This document shows, in pieces, positions 1-10,498 of a stretch of DNA of 64,000 bases. The stretch comes from CAWBVG01 sp963792175. Its GTDB lineage: Bacteria > Acidobacteriota > Vicinamibacteria > Vicinamibacterales > CAVVIG01. Numbering within the stretch: position 1 is the first letter of the stretch; every line of letters begins with the position of its first letter. The DNA lies in assembly GCA_963792175.1 (NCBI GenBank), contig CAWBVG010000018.1, forward strand, positions 1-64,000. The letters are read 5' to 3'. A program made the translations under genes and the position numbers. A model generated the notes under the pieces. That model was given only the letters and a program-made list of their open reading frames with translations, searched no databases and had not been told where the DNA came from.

Positions 1-449
1 TCATTCAGGTTCGAGACGCCGCCGCTGATGATGTCGCCCTCGAATCCAAGCGGTCTGACGACGGCATGGACCTGCCGGACCGCTTCGGCAAAATCCTGCG
101 GGCGGGACGCATAGCCGTCGTGCGCGATGTCTGGCTCGTTGCCGACCTCCAGCGAGTACTGCTGCAGACCGGCGGCTCGTGCCGCCTCCACGGCGCGCCG
201 CGCGCGGGCGGCGAGCACGTGCGGTTCGATCCGATTCGACCCGTCGGCGGCCTGCATCTTGCCGCCGGCGAGCATGAAGAGCGCGCGCATCGGCCGATTC
301 GAGAATTCGGCGACGAGCGCCTCGATCGGTGCGGTTTCGCCGTGCGCGAAGAGATCCTGACGCACGGCCGCGACTCCGATCCGCTCGAAGAACGGAAACT
401 CGCCGGCAATCGGCTCGCCGAACCCCGCGTTGATGCCAAGAACCGTCAT
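1..449 (-). CDS. Glycoside hydrolase-like protein, 3' end outside window
   Basis: The reading frame runs from the ATG at 449 off the left edge, giving 149 visible residues with no stop. An AGGACGAC purine stretch lies just before the ATG. The motif EVGNEPDIAHDGY (residues 101-113) contains Gly-Asn-Glu-Pro. This matches the strand-4 Asn-Glu acid/base signature of clan GH-A (beta/alpha)8 glycosidases, with Glu105 as the candidate proton donor. The second catalytic Glu would lie beyond the window, so the family (GH39, GH79 or GH5-like) cannot be fixed. No signal peptide is seen from this start. The gene is divergent from the kinase at 491, with a 41-base gap. Function is inferred from one motif and the barrel-like pattern. 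Confidence 0.6.
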   Translation of the reverse strand, partial: MTVLGINAGFGEPIAGEFPFFERIGVAAVRQDLFAHGETAPIEALVAEFSNRPMRALFMLAGGKMQAADGSNRIEPHVLAARARRAVEAARAAGLQQYSLEVGNEPDIAHDGYASRPQDFAEAVRQVHAVVRPLGFEGDIISGGVSNLN

Positions 450-490
450 GTCGTCCTCGCGATTGAATCATAATCACTCTCGACCGCCGC

Positions 491-2838
491 ATGCAGCCAG
501 AGACCATCGGTCGTTATCGCATCCTGCGGCAGCTCGGCGCCGGGGGCATGGGCGAGGTCTATCTGGGAGAAGACCCGGCGCTCAACCGGCTCGTGGCCAT
601 CAAAGTCCTGCGCGCGGAATCCGGGACGGACAGGACAGCCGACGCGCGGCTGGTGCAGGAAGCTCGAGCGGCGGCGACGCTCGACCACGCCAATGTCTGC
701 GCCATTTATGAAGTCGGCGAGGACGCCGGCCAGCATTTCATCGCGATGCAGTACGTCGAAGGTGAAACGCTCGCCGATCGACTGGCGCGGGGCCATCTGC
801 CGGTGGCCGACGCGCTGCGCATCGCCGAACAGGTGGCCGACGCGCTCGCGGAAGCGCACGCGCGCGGCATCGTCCATCGCGACATCAAGCCCGGCAACAT
901 CATGATCTCGGCCCGCGGGCCGGCGAAGGTGCTCGACTTCGGTCTTGCCAAACGCCTCGATCATCCCGACATGTCGGGCACAGGCGTGGATACGATCCAG
1001 CCGCTCACCGCCGCCGGAGTCGCCGTCGGGACGACCGCCTACATGTCGCCGGAGCAGCTTCGCGCCGAGGAGCCGGACGCGCGCACGGACGTCTTCAGCC
1101 TCGGTTGCGTCCTGTGCGAGATGGTTGGTGGGAGTCACCCGTTCGCGCGTCAGAGCACCGCCGCGACCATCGCCGCGGTGCTGACGGAGGAGCCGCCGCC
1201 GCTTCCACCCGCTGCGCCGTCAGAGCTGCGGCGCATCGCGCGAAAGTGCCTCGATAAGGATCCCGGCCGCCGTTATGCGTCGGGCCGCGACCTCCTGGTT
1301 GATCTCCGAAACCTGATTCACGACAGCAGCGCCACCTCCCTGCCCGCGTCAGCGCCGGCGCCGCGCCGCGTTCGTCCTCTACACGTCGTGTCTGGCCTGA
1401 TCGCCCTGGCGCTGCTGTCGGGATTGGGATGGATGCTCCTCCGTCAACGGCCCGGCCCGAGCGGATCGATTCGGGTGCTGGCGATCCTGCCGCTCACCGC
1501 CGCCGATTCGTCCGCCGAGTATCTGGGCGACGGCATCTCGGAAAGCGTCATCAACAGCCTGTCACAACTGCCGCAATTGAAAGTCCTCGGCCGGACGACG
1601 ACATTTCGCTACCGAGGCGCCAGCGTCGATCTGTCCGCGCTTCGCCGCGACCTCGGCGTCGACGCGGTGCTCAGCGGACGGGTCGTGCAGCAAGGCGACT
1701 CGCTGGTCGTGTCGGCCGAACTGACGAACACCGCCGACGGCGCTCAGATCTGGGGGCAGCGCTACAACAACCGCAAGCTCGCGGATGTGTTCGCGGTGCA
1801 GGAGGAAATTGCGCGCGAGATTGCCGCCGGTCTCAAGCTCGGTCTCGCCGGCCGCGAGCGGCACTTCGCGAAACGCGATACACGGACGACGTCGAGGCCT
1901 ATCGGATGTACGTCCTCGGCCGCGAGCACGCCCAGCGGCGCACCGTCGCCGAATTGCAAGCGGCGGTCGACTACTATCGACGCGCGATTGCGCGCGACGA
2001 TCGCTATGCCGTCGCCTGGGCCGGACTCACCGACACCTACATCCTGCTGAGCGCGCGCGGGGAGACTACAACCGGCGGAAGGGCGCCGCCTGGCCAAGGA
2101 AGCCGCCGAGCGGGCCGTCAGCCATCGATGCGGAGCTGGCAGAAGCCCATGCCGCGCTCGGCCAGTTGCACGTGTATTTCGGCCCCTTCGATTTCGAGGC
2201 CGGTGATCGCGAGTTGCGTCGTGCCATTGAATTGAATCCGGGCTGGGCGATCGCTCACCAGTACCTCGCGGTCTCGTTGCTGGAACAGGGACGGCTCGAC
2301 GAGGGCATCCGTGAGCTCGAAACCGCGCATGCGCTCGATCCGCTCTCGGGCTTCATCACCCGTTTTCTGGCGTTCGCTCAAGCCTCAAACGGAAGACGCG
2401 CACGCCATGACGATGTATCGCAGCGCGGCGACGCTCGGGCCTGGCTTTGCGACGAATTGGGATGCCGATCTCTATCAGCGCGCGGGGGCGATCGACGAAG
2501 GGTTGGCCGAGCTGGAGCGCGCAAGCAGAGGCCGCGAGGCCGATCCGTACGTGCGCTTCAATCGTGCCGTGCTGAGGCGGCAAAGGGGAATCGGGCCGCG
2601 GCGCTGCCGGTCGCGTTGGAATTCGAGCGGCTGTCGGCCGGCAATGCGGCGTGGGCGAATTTTGCCGCTCGTATTTACATCGCCTCGGTGACTACGATCG
2701 CGGGCTCGATCTGTTGACGCGCGCGATCGATGGCGGGGCGATCCGATCTTTTACAAGGATCAGCCGCTCTGGGAGCCGATCCGTCGCGACGCGCGGTTTC
2801 AATCCGCGCTGCGCCGGATGCGAATCCCCACGGACTGA
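491..2838 (+). pseudogene. Serine/threonine protein kinase with FlgO-like and TPR domains, frame broken in several places
   Basis: The first 460 residues form an intact Hanks-type kinase. It has a Gly loop GAGGMGEV, VAIK with Lys38, HRDIKPGN with Asp131, DFGLAK with Asp149, and APE-like SPEQL. One membrane helix (about 299-317) follows, then an exported domain resembling the FlgO/adenylate-cyclase-associated region (AILPLTAADS, LGVDAVLSGRV). The TPR part continues in other frames: a shift near 1875 leads into YTDDVEAYRMYVLGREHAQ, with further shifts near 2065-2130, 2380, 2580, 2670 and 2740. The product would end RRMRIPTD at a TGA at 2836-2838. Protein quality on both sides of each break is good, so assembly indels are as likely as decay. 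The role would be a membrane sensor kinase; the substrate is unknown. Confidence 0.75.
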
Positions 2839-2845
2839 ATCCCAA

Positions 2846-3550
2846 TCAGGGCAGCGGCCGGATCCTGATGTTCCGGAACGCAATCGGAAACTGCTGATAC
2901 TGAAGCCGCAGCTGCCCCTCGGCAAAGCTCGCGTCGTGAATGTCGAGCGTCGTTTCACCGTTCAGCACGACGACGAGATGGTCGCCGTTCGCGGTGATCT
3001 CGTAGCGGTTCCAGTCGTCGGCCTTGAACGTGTGCTCGCGCGCGGTCTTGGCGGTTCCGACGATGGCGCCGGTGTTGTAGCCGGCGGGCTGCTGCCGCCA
3101 GATCTGGACTTCGTAGCCGCCGCTTTCCTGAGGGGAGCGCACGAAGACGCCGCTGTTCGTGTCCGCGCCGCACTTGAATTCGATCGACAGCGCGAAGTTC
3201 TTGTAGCTTCGATCGGAGGTCAGGTAGCCGACGGGCGCGCCGCACGCCGTCAATAACCCATCCACGACTTCCCAATGGGAGGCGCCCTCCGGTGCCGCTT
3301 GCGCCTGCGTCGTGACGCACGGTTTCGGCGTTCCGATCTGCCCGGGCGGCGGCGGTTGCGGCGGGCCGCCGCGGCCGCGGCCTTGCGGCGGCAGCGATGC
3401 ATGCCATCCCGCGAGCGTCTTCCCGTCAAACAGGAGCTGCCATCCCTGTGCGGCGTCCTGCGCGGTCAGGGTGTTGACGGTCTGAGCGCTCGACGCCGCC
3501 GACCATAACAGGAGCGTGCCGACCGCGAGCGAGGTCTGCGTCTTCGTCAT
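2846..3550 (-). CDS. Exported DUF1080 (LamG-like, 3-keto-disaccharide hydrolase-type) protein
   Basis: The 234-residue protein starts with a signal peptide (MTKTQTSLAVGTLLLWSAAS, cleaved after SSAQ). It carries the DUF1080 hallmark LFDGKTLAGWHAS near residue 40, then GLLTACG, FKCGADTNSGVFVRS and the end pattern FRNIRIRPLP. A Gly/Pro-rich insert (about 57-75) separates the first strand from the rest. DUF1080 proteins adopt a concanavalin-like fold, and some act on 3-keto sugars; the actual substrate is not known. The gene converges on the kinase with only seven bases between stops. A second DUF1080 gene lies at 29737-30584. Confidence 0.85.
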   Translation of the reverse strand: MTKTQTSLAVGTLLLWSAASSAQTVNTLTAQDAAQGWQLLFDGKTLAGWHASLPPQGRGRGGPPQPPPPGQIGTPKPCVTTQAQAAPEGASHWEVVDGLLTACGAPVGYLTSDRSYKNFALSIEFKCGADTNSGVFVRSPQESGGYEVQIWRQQPAGYNTGAIVGTAKTAREHTFKADDWNRYEITANGDHLVVVLNGETTLDIHDASFAEGQLRLQYQQFPIAFRNIRIRPLP

Positions 3551-3834
3551 GGCGGGGACTATCTCATATCGGGAGGCCTACGGCCTGCGCGACGACTTGC
3601 TGACCGAGCAGGCGCGCCGGGTTTTATAGCTGTGACGCCTGTGCGAACGATATGCCAGTCTGCCGCTCAGCTTGTAGGGTGTGCGGTTCCGGCACAACGA
3701 GCGGCTGAGGGTTCGATCGACCGGGCATCGTAGCCTTGTTACTGGCAATCAGCCTGACGGAATGCGATGATCTGCCCCCGTGGTGATCAAGGCGAAGGAC
3801 CCGCGCGCCAGAACCCTCGTCGTCGAGCGAGGCT
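3551..3834. other. Intergenic region without recognised features
   Basis: About 280 bases separate the divergent DUF1080 gene and the glycosyltransferase-like gene. No convincing reading frame, RNA gene or strong hairpin is seen. It presumably holds both promoters. Confidence 0.4.
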
Positions 3835-5418
3835 GTGACGTACCCGGCAGACCCGTCAGCGGCCCCCACCGTCCGCGACTCGGATCCCTTCCCCACGATT
3901 CAGCGCGCTGCCCGCTGGTGCACTGCGGCGGCCGATCGTCACTGGCGTTTTATCGTGATGGCGTTCAGCCTCGTGTTTTTCTGGAATGCCACCGAGCGGG
4001 CGATCCTGAAGCCGTTCTGGCACGACGAGATCTATACAATCGTCATCGCGAGCTTCCCCACGCTCGACACGATCTGGGCCGCGCATCTTGCCGGCCTGGA
4101 CTCGATGCCGCCGCTCAATCGATTCTCACCCACGCGGTGTTCGGCATCATTGGCGCGGGCCGATCGCCACCCGTCTGCCGGCCATGCTGGGCGTCTGGAC
4201 CTGGACGCTTGTGTCGTTCGCCATCGTTCGACGACGCTCCAACACGACGGCCGGCCTGAGCGCGGCGCTGCTGATCCTGTTGTCAGGTGCGGGGCCCCTC
4301 GCATACGAGGCGAGGGGCTATGGCGTGATGCTCGGGTTGTGCGCGCTCGCGCTCTTTTGTTGGTCGGAGGCCGCGCGCGGCCGGCGGCGAATGCTGCATC
4401 TGCCGCTGCTCGCGTGTGCACTCGCGGCTGGAATCTGGACAGCATTTCTACGCGGCCCTGATAGTCGTGCCGATCATCACTGGAGAATTGGTCCGCTTCG
4501 TTCGTACCCGTAAATTCGACGTGGCTGTATTGGCCAGCCTCACCGCGGCCGCTGTGGCGAGCCTGCCGCTGTATCCACTCCTCAAGCTGGCGGCGTCCCA
4601 GTCGGCAACGTACTTCCAGAAGGTCTCCGTGAGCGAGATTCCGGCCGTGTACGTCTCGATCTCGCTCGCGCTGATGGGCCCATGGGCCCGTGCGTTCGGC
4701 GTGCTGTTTGCGGCAGTGTCTTGTTGCCGGCGTTCAGGTTCGAGCCACGCCGGGAGCTACAGCGAATTCCTGTTCACGAGGTCGCCGCGGCGCTGATGAC
4801 GATGTTCATTCCGGTGTGGGCGATCCTCATCAGCCTTCTCGTCTCGGGCGCCTTCGTGCCGCGCTATGCGAGAGTGGCGGCGGTTGGGTTTTTCATCGTC
4901 GTGCCGATTCTGGCGTCGCGCCTGCGAAACCAGCTGGCTCCGCTGCTGCTCTGTCTGTTGTCCTGTGCGATCTTCGTGCGCGCCTTCCGCGCCACGGCCG
5001 AGGAAGTCCCCTACCAGCGACCGCTGGAGTACCGCCCGATCCTCAGGACAGCGCTCACTGAATCAGCGCCTGTCGTCGTGACCGGCACGCTCTACCTCCA
5101 GATGTGGTACGACGCGCCGCCAGAAGGTCGAGATCGGCTCACGTACGTGACAAATCCATCGGCGGCCCTTCGCCCTCATCGGTACCGATACGCTCGAGCG
5201 AGACTACCTGGTACCTTCGCGACTGGTCGCGGGTCATCGTCCAGGACTACGAAACGTTTATCCGCGCGAACGAACGCTTCTATCTGTACGACGCCGAGGC
5301 GCTGTCCTGGGTTCTCGAGAAGCTTTGAGAAGATCGGGCGGGTATCCGTGAAATCGGCAGCGAATTCGGAGCCACGATGTACGAGATCATCCCCCGATTC
5401 GACGCCGGAACCAGCCGT
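3835..5418 (+). pseudogene. Multi-spanning glycosyltransferase-like (GT39/PMT type) membrane protein, frameshifted
   Basis: The frame opens with a GTG at 3835. The first segment contains WHDEIYTIVIASFPTLDTIW, in which the HDE acidic loop after the first helix resembles the catalytic acidic site of PMT_2/GT39 and ArnT-like enzymes. It then passes through different frames near 4120 (into LTHAVFGIIGAG), 4440 (into QHFYAALIVVPIITGELVR), 4730 and 5170, ending close to FGATMYEIIPRFDAGT around 5415. At least eight hydrophobic helices can be read across the pieces. Such enzymes transfer sugars from a polyprenyl-phosphate carrier on the outer face of the membrane. Acceptor and sugar are unknown. The end point is approximate. 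Confidence 0.55.
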
Positions 5419-5452
5419 AGACGTCCTACGTCTAAGGCCGTAGACTGTCTAC
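5418..5452 (+). promoter_or_regulatory. Two adjacent palindromes, probable PadR operator
   Basis: Positions 5418-5434 hold TAGACGT-CCT-ACGTCTA (7-base arms). Positions 5440-5452 hold GTAGAC-T-GTCTAC (6-base arms). Both share the GTAGAC/GTCTAC half-site, and the second ends four bases before the ATG of the PadR gene. PadR proteins bind palindromes of this general kind at their own promoter, so autorepression of the padR-permease pair is inferred. The closeness to the start leaves no room for a Shine-Dalgarno site and suggests a leaderless or very short-leader transcript. Confidence 0.6.
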
Positions 5453-5456
5453 GACT

Positions 5457-5816
5457 ATGGCCAAACAGCCCGATCAACAGCGCCTGGAGCTCCTCCAGGG
5501 CACCCTCGACATGCTGATCCTGCGGACTCTGCAATGGGGGCCGCAGCACGGCCACGGCATCGGCCAGGCGATCCGGGCCCAATCCGACGACCTGCTCAAG
5601 GTCGAAACCGGCTCTCTCTATCCCGCGCTGCACCGGCTCGTGAAGCGGGGCTGGCTGAAGCCCGAGTGGGGTGTGAGCGAAGCCAACCAGCGCGCGAAAT
5701 ACTACGAGCTGACGTCGGCGGGTAAGGCCCAGCTGTTGCGCGAGCGCGATCGGTGGGCTCAGCTCGTCGACGCGATCGGACGGGTCATGAACCCGGCGCC
5801 GGCGAGCAGGGAGTAG
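5457..5816 (+). CDS. PadR family transcriptional regulator
   Basis: The 119-residue protein has the winged-helix N-terminal pattern LLQGTLDMLILRTLQWGPQH, followed by VETGSLYPALHRLVKRGWL and YYELTSAGKAQL, which are diagnostic for PadR. It is of the short type found beside ADOP permeases in acidobacteria. It likely dimerises through its C-terminal helix and represses its own operon through the palindromes just upstream. The TAG stop is three bases before the ATG of the permease gene, so the two are co-transcribed. The effector is unknown. Confidence 0.92.
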   Translation: MAKQPDQQRLELLQGTLDMLILRTLQWGPQHGHGIGQAIRAQSDDLLKVETGSLYPALHRLVKRGWLKPEWGVSEANQRAKYYELTSAGKAQLLRERDRWAQLVDAIGRVMNPAPASRE

Positions 5817-5819
5817 GAC

Positions 5820-8457
5820 ATGGCGCCCGACATCGACGACCTCGACGACGAAATCCGCGGCCACCTCGCGATCAGCATCAAGGAGCGGATCGAGCGGGGC
5901 GAGGATCCGAAAGCCGCCCGCCTGGCGGCCCTGAAGGAATTCGGGAACGTGACGCTGACGCGCGATTCGATACAAGGCGTCTGGCGCCATCGCTGGCTCA
6001 ATGCGGCCGAAGGGTTGGCGCCGCGACATCCGGTTCGCCATGCGCGCGCTGATGCGCGCCAAAGGCCTCGCCGCCACCGTCGTCGTGACGCTCGCGCTCG
6101 GCATCGGCGCCAACGCCGCGATCTTCAGCGTCGTCCGCGGCGTGCTGCTCCGCCCGCTCGTCAATCGCGACGAAGATCGCCTGATCTACGTGCGGCAGGG
6201 CGCACCCGCAATCGGCGCCCCGAACCTGACGTTCTCGGTGCCCGAGATCGACGACATCAAGGCGCGGGTCACCACCGTCAGCGCGTTTGGCGACTTCTCG
6301 ACGGTCGACTTCACGATGATCGGTCTCGGCGGCGAGCCCCGTGTGGTCAAGGCGGGCGTCGTCAGCGGGTCGTTTTTTGAAGTGATGGGCCTTCGACCAT
6401 TGCTCGGCCGTCTCATCAACGCGCAGGACGACGGCCCGAAAGCCGCGGGAGTCGCCGTTCTCACGCATCGGTTCTGGACCACGTCCCTCAACAGCGATCC
6501 GAGCGTGATTGGCAAGATCGTCCGCCTTGGTCCGCGCACCGCCACGATCGTCGGCGTCCTCGAGCCATCGGTACCCTATCCGGCCGCGACCGAGATCATC
6601 GCCAACGTGGTGACGAGCCCGCATCATCTCGGCGCCACGATGGTCACGAGCCGCACACACCGCATGACCGAGCTCTTCGGCCGTCTGGCGCCAGGCGCCT
6701 CGCTCGACGCCGCGCGCGCCGAGCTGACGGCGGTACACGCGGCGATGATTCGCGAGCACCCCGAGGCCTATTCGAAGGCCGGCGTCGAAATGACCGTCAC
6801 GACGCTCCGCGATCAGATCGCCGCACCGGCGCGCACGATTCTCCTGGTGTTGCTCGCCGCCGCGGCGGTGGTGTTCGTCATCGCGTGCTCGAACGTCGCC
6901 AATCTGATTCTGGCCCGTTCGGTACGGCGCGAAGGCGAACTGGCGGTGCGCGCCGCGCTCGGCGCCGGTTCCGGCGCGCTCCGGCGCACGCTGCTGGCCG
7001 AAAGCCTGGTGCTGTGCGGCGCGGGCGCGGTGCTCGGCCTGGTGCTGGCGCGGCCGCTCGTCGCGCTGGTCGCCGGTTATGCCGCGCGTTTCTCGGTCCG
7101 CGCGCTCGATGTCAGCGTCGATGCGAGCGTGCTCTGGGTCGGCGCCGGCCTGGCGATGGCCGCGGCGGTCCTGCTCGCGTACGTGCCGCGGCTGCCGTCG
7201 GTACATGCTCCCGCAGGACTTGGCCTGGCAACCGGCGGCGTCCGGATTACGCCGGGCACCAACCGCCGCCTGCGGCTGTTCGCGACCACGCAGATCGCGT
7301 TCTCGTTCGTGCTGCTCGCGGGCGCGGGCATGCTGCTCGCGACCCTCGTCGCGCTGCAGACCGCGCGCACCGGCTACGACATGCGGCAGGTGCTGGCCTT
7401 CAACGTCCCGGCGTCGGTCACCGGCCTCGGCGACCCGACGGCGATCGCCTTTTATCAGGAAGCGACGCGGCGGGTCGGCAGGCTGCCAGGCGTCGAGGAC
7501 ACGGCGATGGGCAGCTTCGTTCCGTGGCGGGACGCCGGCAGCCTGGGGCCCGGTTTCCAGTTCACCGTCGAGGGTTACACATCCGCCGACGGCGAGGAGA
7601 ATCCGCGCGGCCGGATGCGCATGGTCGCGCCGCGCTTCTTCGCGGTGCTTGGCGTCCCGATCCTCGCCGGTCGTGACTTCACGGACAACGACCGCCGGGG
7701 CACCGAGCCGGTGACGATCGTGAGCCAGAGCCTCGCACTTCGGATGTTCCCGAACGGTGACGCCGTGAATCGGCACCTGACGTGGACCGATCCGGTCTTC
7801 AGCATCTACGGCAAGCCCACGCCCACCCGCATCGTCGGCGTCGTCGCTGACGTCGATGACGAACACGTGGTGCCTGGGCCGGCGCTGACCATCTATCAGC
7901 CGGTGTGGCAGCTGGGCGTCGCCGGCCGCCTGTTCGTCCGCGCGACAGGCGATCCGTACGCGCTCGTGCCTGCCGTGACGCGCGTCATCCGCGATATTTC
8001 CGCCGAACAGCCGGTCGAGCGCGGTGCGACGCTCGAGGACGTGCGCGCGGAAGTGCTGTCGCCGGAGCGGCTGAACGCCTTCGTGTTCTCCGGGTTTGCC
8101 GGTATCGCGCTGTTGATTGCGGTCGTGGGCGTGGCGGGCGTGCTGGCGTTCTCGGTCAGCGCGCGCACGCGCGAGTTCGGCGTGCGGCTGGCCATCGGGT
8201 CCGCGCCGCGCCGCCTGCTGGCCAGCGTCCTGACGGAGGGTGTGCAAATCGCGGCGATCGGGATCGCGGCCGGCGCCGCTGGCGGCTTCGTGCTCGCCCG
8301 CATGGCGACGAGGTTCATCGCGGGCGTGCAGCTGCCCGGCGTTCTGCCGGTGATCGGCGCGACGGCCGTGCTGATGGCCGCCGCGATCGTCGCCTCGTTG
8401 ATGCCGGCGGCGCGGGCGTCGCGCGTGGACGTGTTGCAGGCACTGCGATCCGAATAA
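5820..8457 (+). CDS. ADOP-type ABC transporter permease (one frameshift near 6017)
   Basis: The N-terminal segment DIDDLDDEIRGHLAISIKER is the cytoplasmic prefix typical of acidobacterial ADOP permeases. After one extra G near 6016-6018 the frame changes and continues RRDIRFAMRALMRAKGLAAT. Two MacB_PCD periplasmic domains and two FtsX domains follow: helices around LVLLAAAAVVFVIACSNVAN, then FSGFAGIALLIAVVGVAGVL, with the family ending ASRVDVLQALRSE. Total length would be about 878 residues. No ATPase gene is adjacent. These permeases are thought to act with unlinked MacB/LolD-like ATPases or as mechanotransmission parts. The gene sits directly behind padR. Confidence 0.88.
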
Positions 8458-8466
8458 GGCCTTGAG

Positions 8467-10335
8467 TTGAGCAACGAAATGACTACACAGAAACCGCTCC
8501 GGCTGTGGCCGGCCGTCGTCATCGCCATCGTCCAGCTGCTCGTCATGTTCGGCGCTCCTGTTATCGCGCCCGATGCCGGACCCATCGGCATGCTGGGGGG
8601 CGTCGTTGGCGCCTTGCTTGTCGCGCTGTGGTGGCTGTTCTTCAGCCGCGCACTCTGGTCCGAGCGCGTCGGTGCGATCGTCCTGATGGTCGCCGCGGTG
8701 TTTGCGACCAGGGCCGTCGCCCACGCATCGATGGTCGGGGCCGGCCAGGGGATGATGATCTACTTCCTGCCGACGCCGTACCTCGCCCTGGCTCTCGTCG
8801 CGTGGGCGGTGGCCACACGTCATCTCAAGGATGGCGTCCGGCGGGCGGCGTTGGTGGCCGCGGTCTTCCTCGCATGCGCGCCGTTTGACATCATCCGGAC
8901 GGCCGGTATCAGAGGCGGGGCCGCCGGGGAGTTCCACTGGCGGTGGACGCCGACTCCCGAGCAACTGTTGCTGGCCAAGGGCGGCGACGAGCCCAAGCCG
9001 CTGCCGCCGGCGACCACAGCAGCGGCCTCCCCTGGCGCACCTGCCGAGCCTGCCAAGGAAACACCGGCGGCCGCGACCGCCAGCGTGAAGCCCGCAGCGG
9101 TAAACGCACCTGCAGCCGCAGAGGAGACTCCACCAGCTTCGGCCGCGATGGACACACCGGCTGAGTGGCCGGGCTTTCGCGGACCCAATCGCGACAGCGT
9201 CATCCACGGCGTGCAGATCAAGACCGATTGGTCCGCCTCTCCGCCCGTCGAGATCTGGCGCCGGCCGATCGGACCGGGGTGGTCATCCTTCGCGGTGCAC
9301 GGCGATCTCCTCTATACGCAGGAGCAGCGCGGTGATGACGAGGTTGTCTCTTGTTACAGGGTGAGCACCGGCGAGCCGGTGTGGCGACACCGCGACGCGA
9401 TCCGCTTCTATGAATCGAACGGCGGCGCCGGTCCGCGTGCGACGCCGACCCTCAGCCACGGTCGCGTCTACACCCTGGGCGCGACCGCGTTGCTGAATGC
9501 GCTCGACGCCGGCACCGGCAAAGTCGTGTGGTCTCACAATGCGGCGACCGACACGGGGCGGAAGATGCCGGAGTGGGGCTTCACGAGCTCGCCGCTGGTC
9601 GTCGACGACATCGTGATCGTCGCCGTGTCCGGCACGCTCGCGGCTTACGACGCAGCCACGGGCAAACCGCGCTGGGTCGGTCCGCAGCACGGCGGCAGCT
9701 ACAGCTCGCCACAACTGGCGACGATCGACGGCGTTGCGCAGATCCTGCTGTTGAGCGCACCCGGCGCCGTGAGTGTCTCGCCGGCGGACGGCAAGCTGCT
9801 GTGGGAGCACACATGGGAAGGCGGCGCGATCGTGCAGCCGGCGCTCACGGCGGATGGCGGCATTCTGATCAACGCGATGAGCGCGATGGGCGGCATCGCC
9901 ACGCGGCGTCTGGCAGTCGCGCACGGAACCGGCGGATGGACCGTCGAAGAGCGCTGGACCTCGAATGGACTGAAGCCGTACTACAGCGATTTCGTCGTCC
10001 ACAAGGGCCATGCCTACGGTTTCGACGGCAGTATCCTCGCGTGCATCGACCTCGAGGACGGCAAGCGCAAGTGGAAAGGCGGACGCTATGGCACCGGCCA
10101 ACTCGTCCTGTTAGCCGACCAGGACGTGCTGCTCGTGACGTCAGAGGACGGTGAGCTGGCGCTGGTCAAGGCCACGCCCGACCAGTTCACGGAGCTCGCG
10201 CGGATTCCGGCACTCAACAGCAAGACGTGGAACCACCCGGTGCTGATCGGCGATCGCCTGCTCGTTCGCAACGGCGAGGAGATGGCCGCGTTCCGGCTGT
10301 CGCTCGCCCCGGCTGCGACGATTTCAGACCGCTGA
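8467..10335 (+). CDS. Membrane-anchored PQQ-binding-like beta-propeller protein (BamB-like fold)
   Basis: About four membrane helices occupy residues 15-145. A Pro/Ala-rich linker follows (about 170-225), then a PQQ_2-type propeller beginning EWPGFRGPNRDSVIHG with repeated blades such as YTLGATALLNALDAGTGKVVW and AAYDAATGKPRW. The propeller should lie in the periplasm. Acidobacteria carry many such proteins; whether a cofactor is bound is unknown. The reading frame can start at TTG 8467 or ATG 8479, and neither has a strong ribosome site. The gap of nine bases after the permease suggests one transcript. The PQQ start motif WPSFRGP recurs in the gene at the right edge of the window. Confidence 0.8.
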   Translation: MSNEMTTQKPLRLWPAVVIAIVQLLVMFGAPVIAPDAGPIGMLGGVVGALLVALWWLFFSRALWSERVGAIVLMVAAVFATRAVAHASMVGAGQGMMIYFLPTPYLALALVAWAVATRHLKDGVRRAALVAAVFLACAPFDIIRTAGIRGGAAGEFHWRWTPTPEQLLLAKGGDEPKPLPPATTAAASPGAPAEPAKETPAAATASVKPAAVNAPAAAEETPPASAAMDTPAEWPGFRGPNRDSVIHGVQIKTDWSASPPVEIWRRPIGPGWSSFAVHGDLLYTQEQRGDDEVVSCYRVSTGEPVWRHRDAIRFYESNGGAGPRATPTLSHGRVYTLGATALLNALDAGTGKVVWSHNAATDTGRKMPEWGFTSSPLVVDDIVIVAVSGTLAAYDAATGKPRWVGPQHGGSYSSPQLATIDGVAQILLLSAPGAVSVSPADGKLLWEHTWEGGAIVQPALTADGGILINAMSAMGGIATRRLAVAHGTGGWTVEERWTSNGLKPYYSDFVVHKGHAYGFDGSILACIDLEDGKRKWKGGRYGTGQLVLLADQDVLLVTSEDGELALVKATPDQFTELARIPALNSKTWNHPVLIGDRLLVRNGEEMAAFRLSLAPAATISDR

Positions 10336-10404
10336 CGAGCGGGATACTTCACCTCTCTCGCCTTTGCAATTACGCGGCTGTCCGCCTATCCTTCGTCTCT
10401 CAGT

Positions 10405-10478
10405 GGGGTCGGATACTGTATCCGACCCCTTCTCACTATCAACGACCTCGGATGAGGGTCGGATACAGTATCCGACCC
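10405..10478. repeat. Pair of near-identical palindromes (REP-like)
   Basis: Positions 10405-10429 form a perfect 12-base-arm palindrome (GGGGTCGGATAC, one central T, and its complement). Positions 10456-10478 form an 11-base-arm version with a central A, so the second copy is the reverse complement of the first. They are separated by 26 bases and end ten bases before the GGAGG of the following gene. The size and paired inverted layout fit REP/BIME elements mobilised by Y1 (RAYT) transposases, though no such transposase is present here. They could also act as operator or as an mRNA hairpin. Confidence 0.65.
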
Positions 10479-10498
10479 CTGCTCCACGGAGGAATGCC

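Noticed and set aside
5998..9207. Very long open frame (over 1000 codons) on the minus strand
   Set aside because: It is opposite the ADOP permease and PQQ genes. The translation is Arg/His/Asp-rich without domain pattern, a usual shadow of high-GC third-position bias.
10364..10498. Upstream extension of the serine hydrolase frame through the palindromes
   Set aside because: The extra residues come from the palindromes, precede a proper signal peptide, and a strong GGAGG supports GTG 10499.
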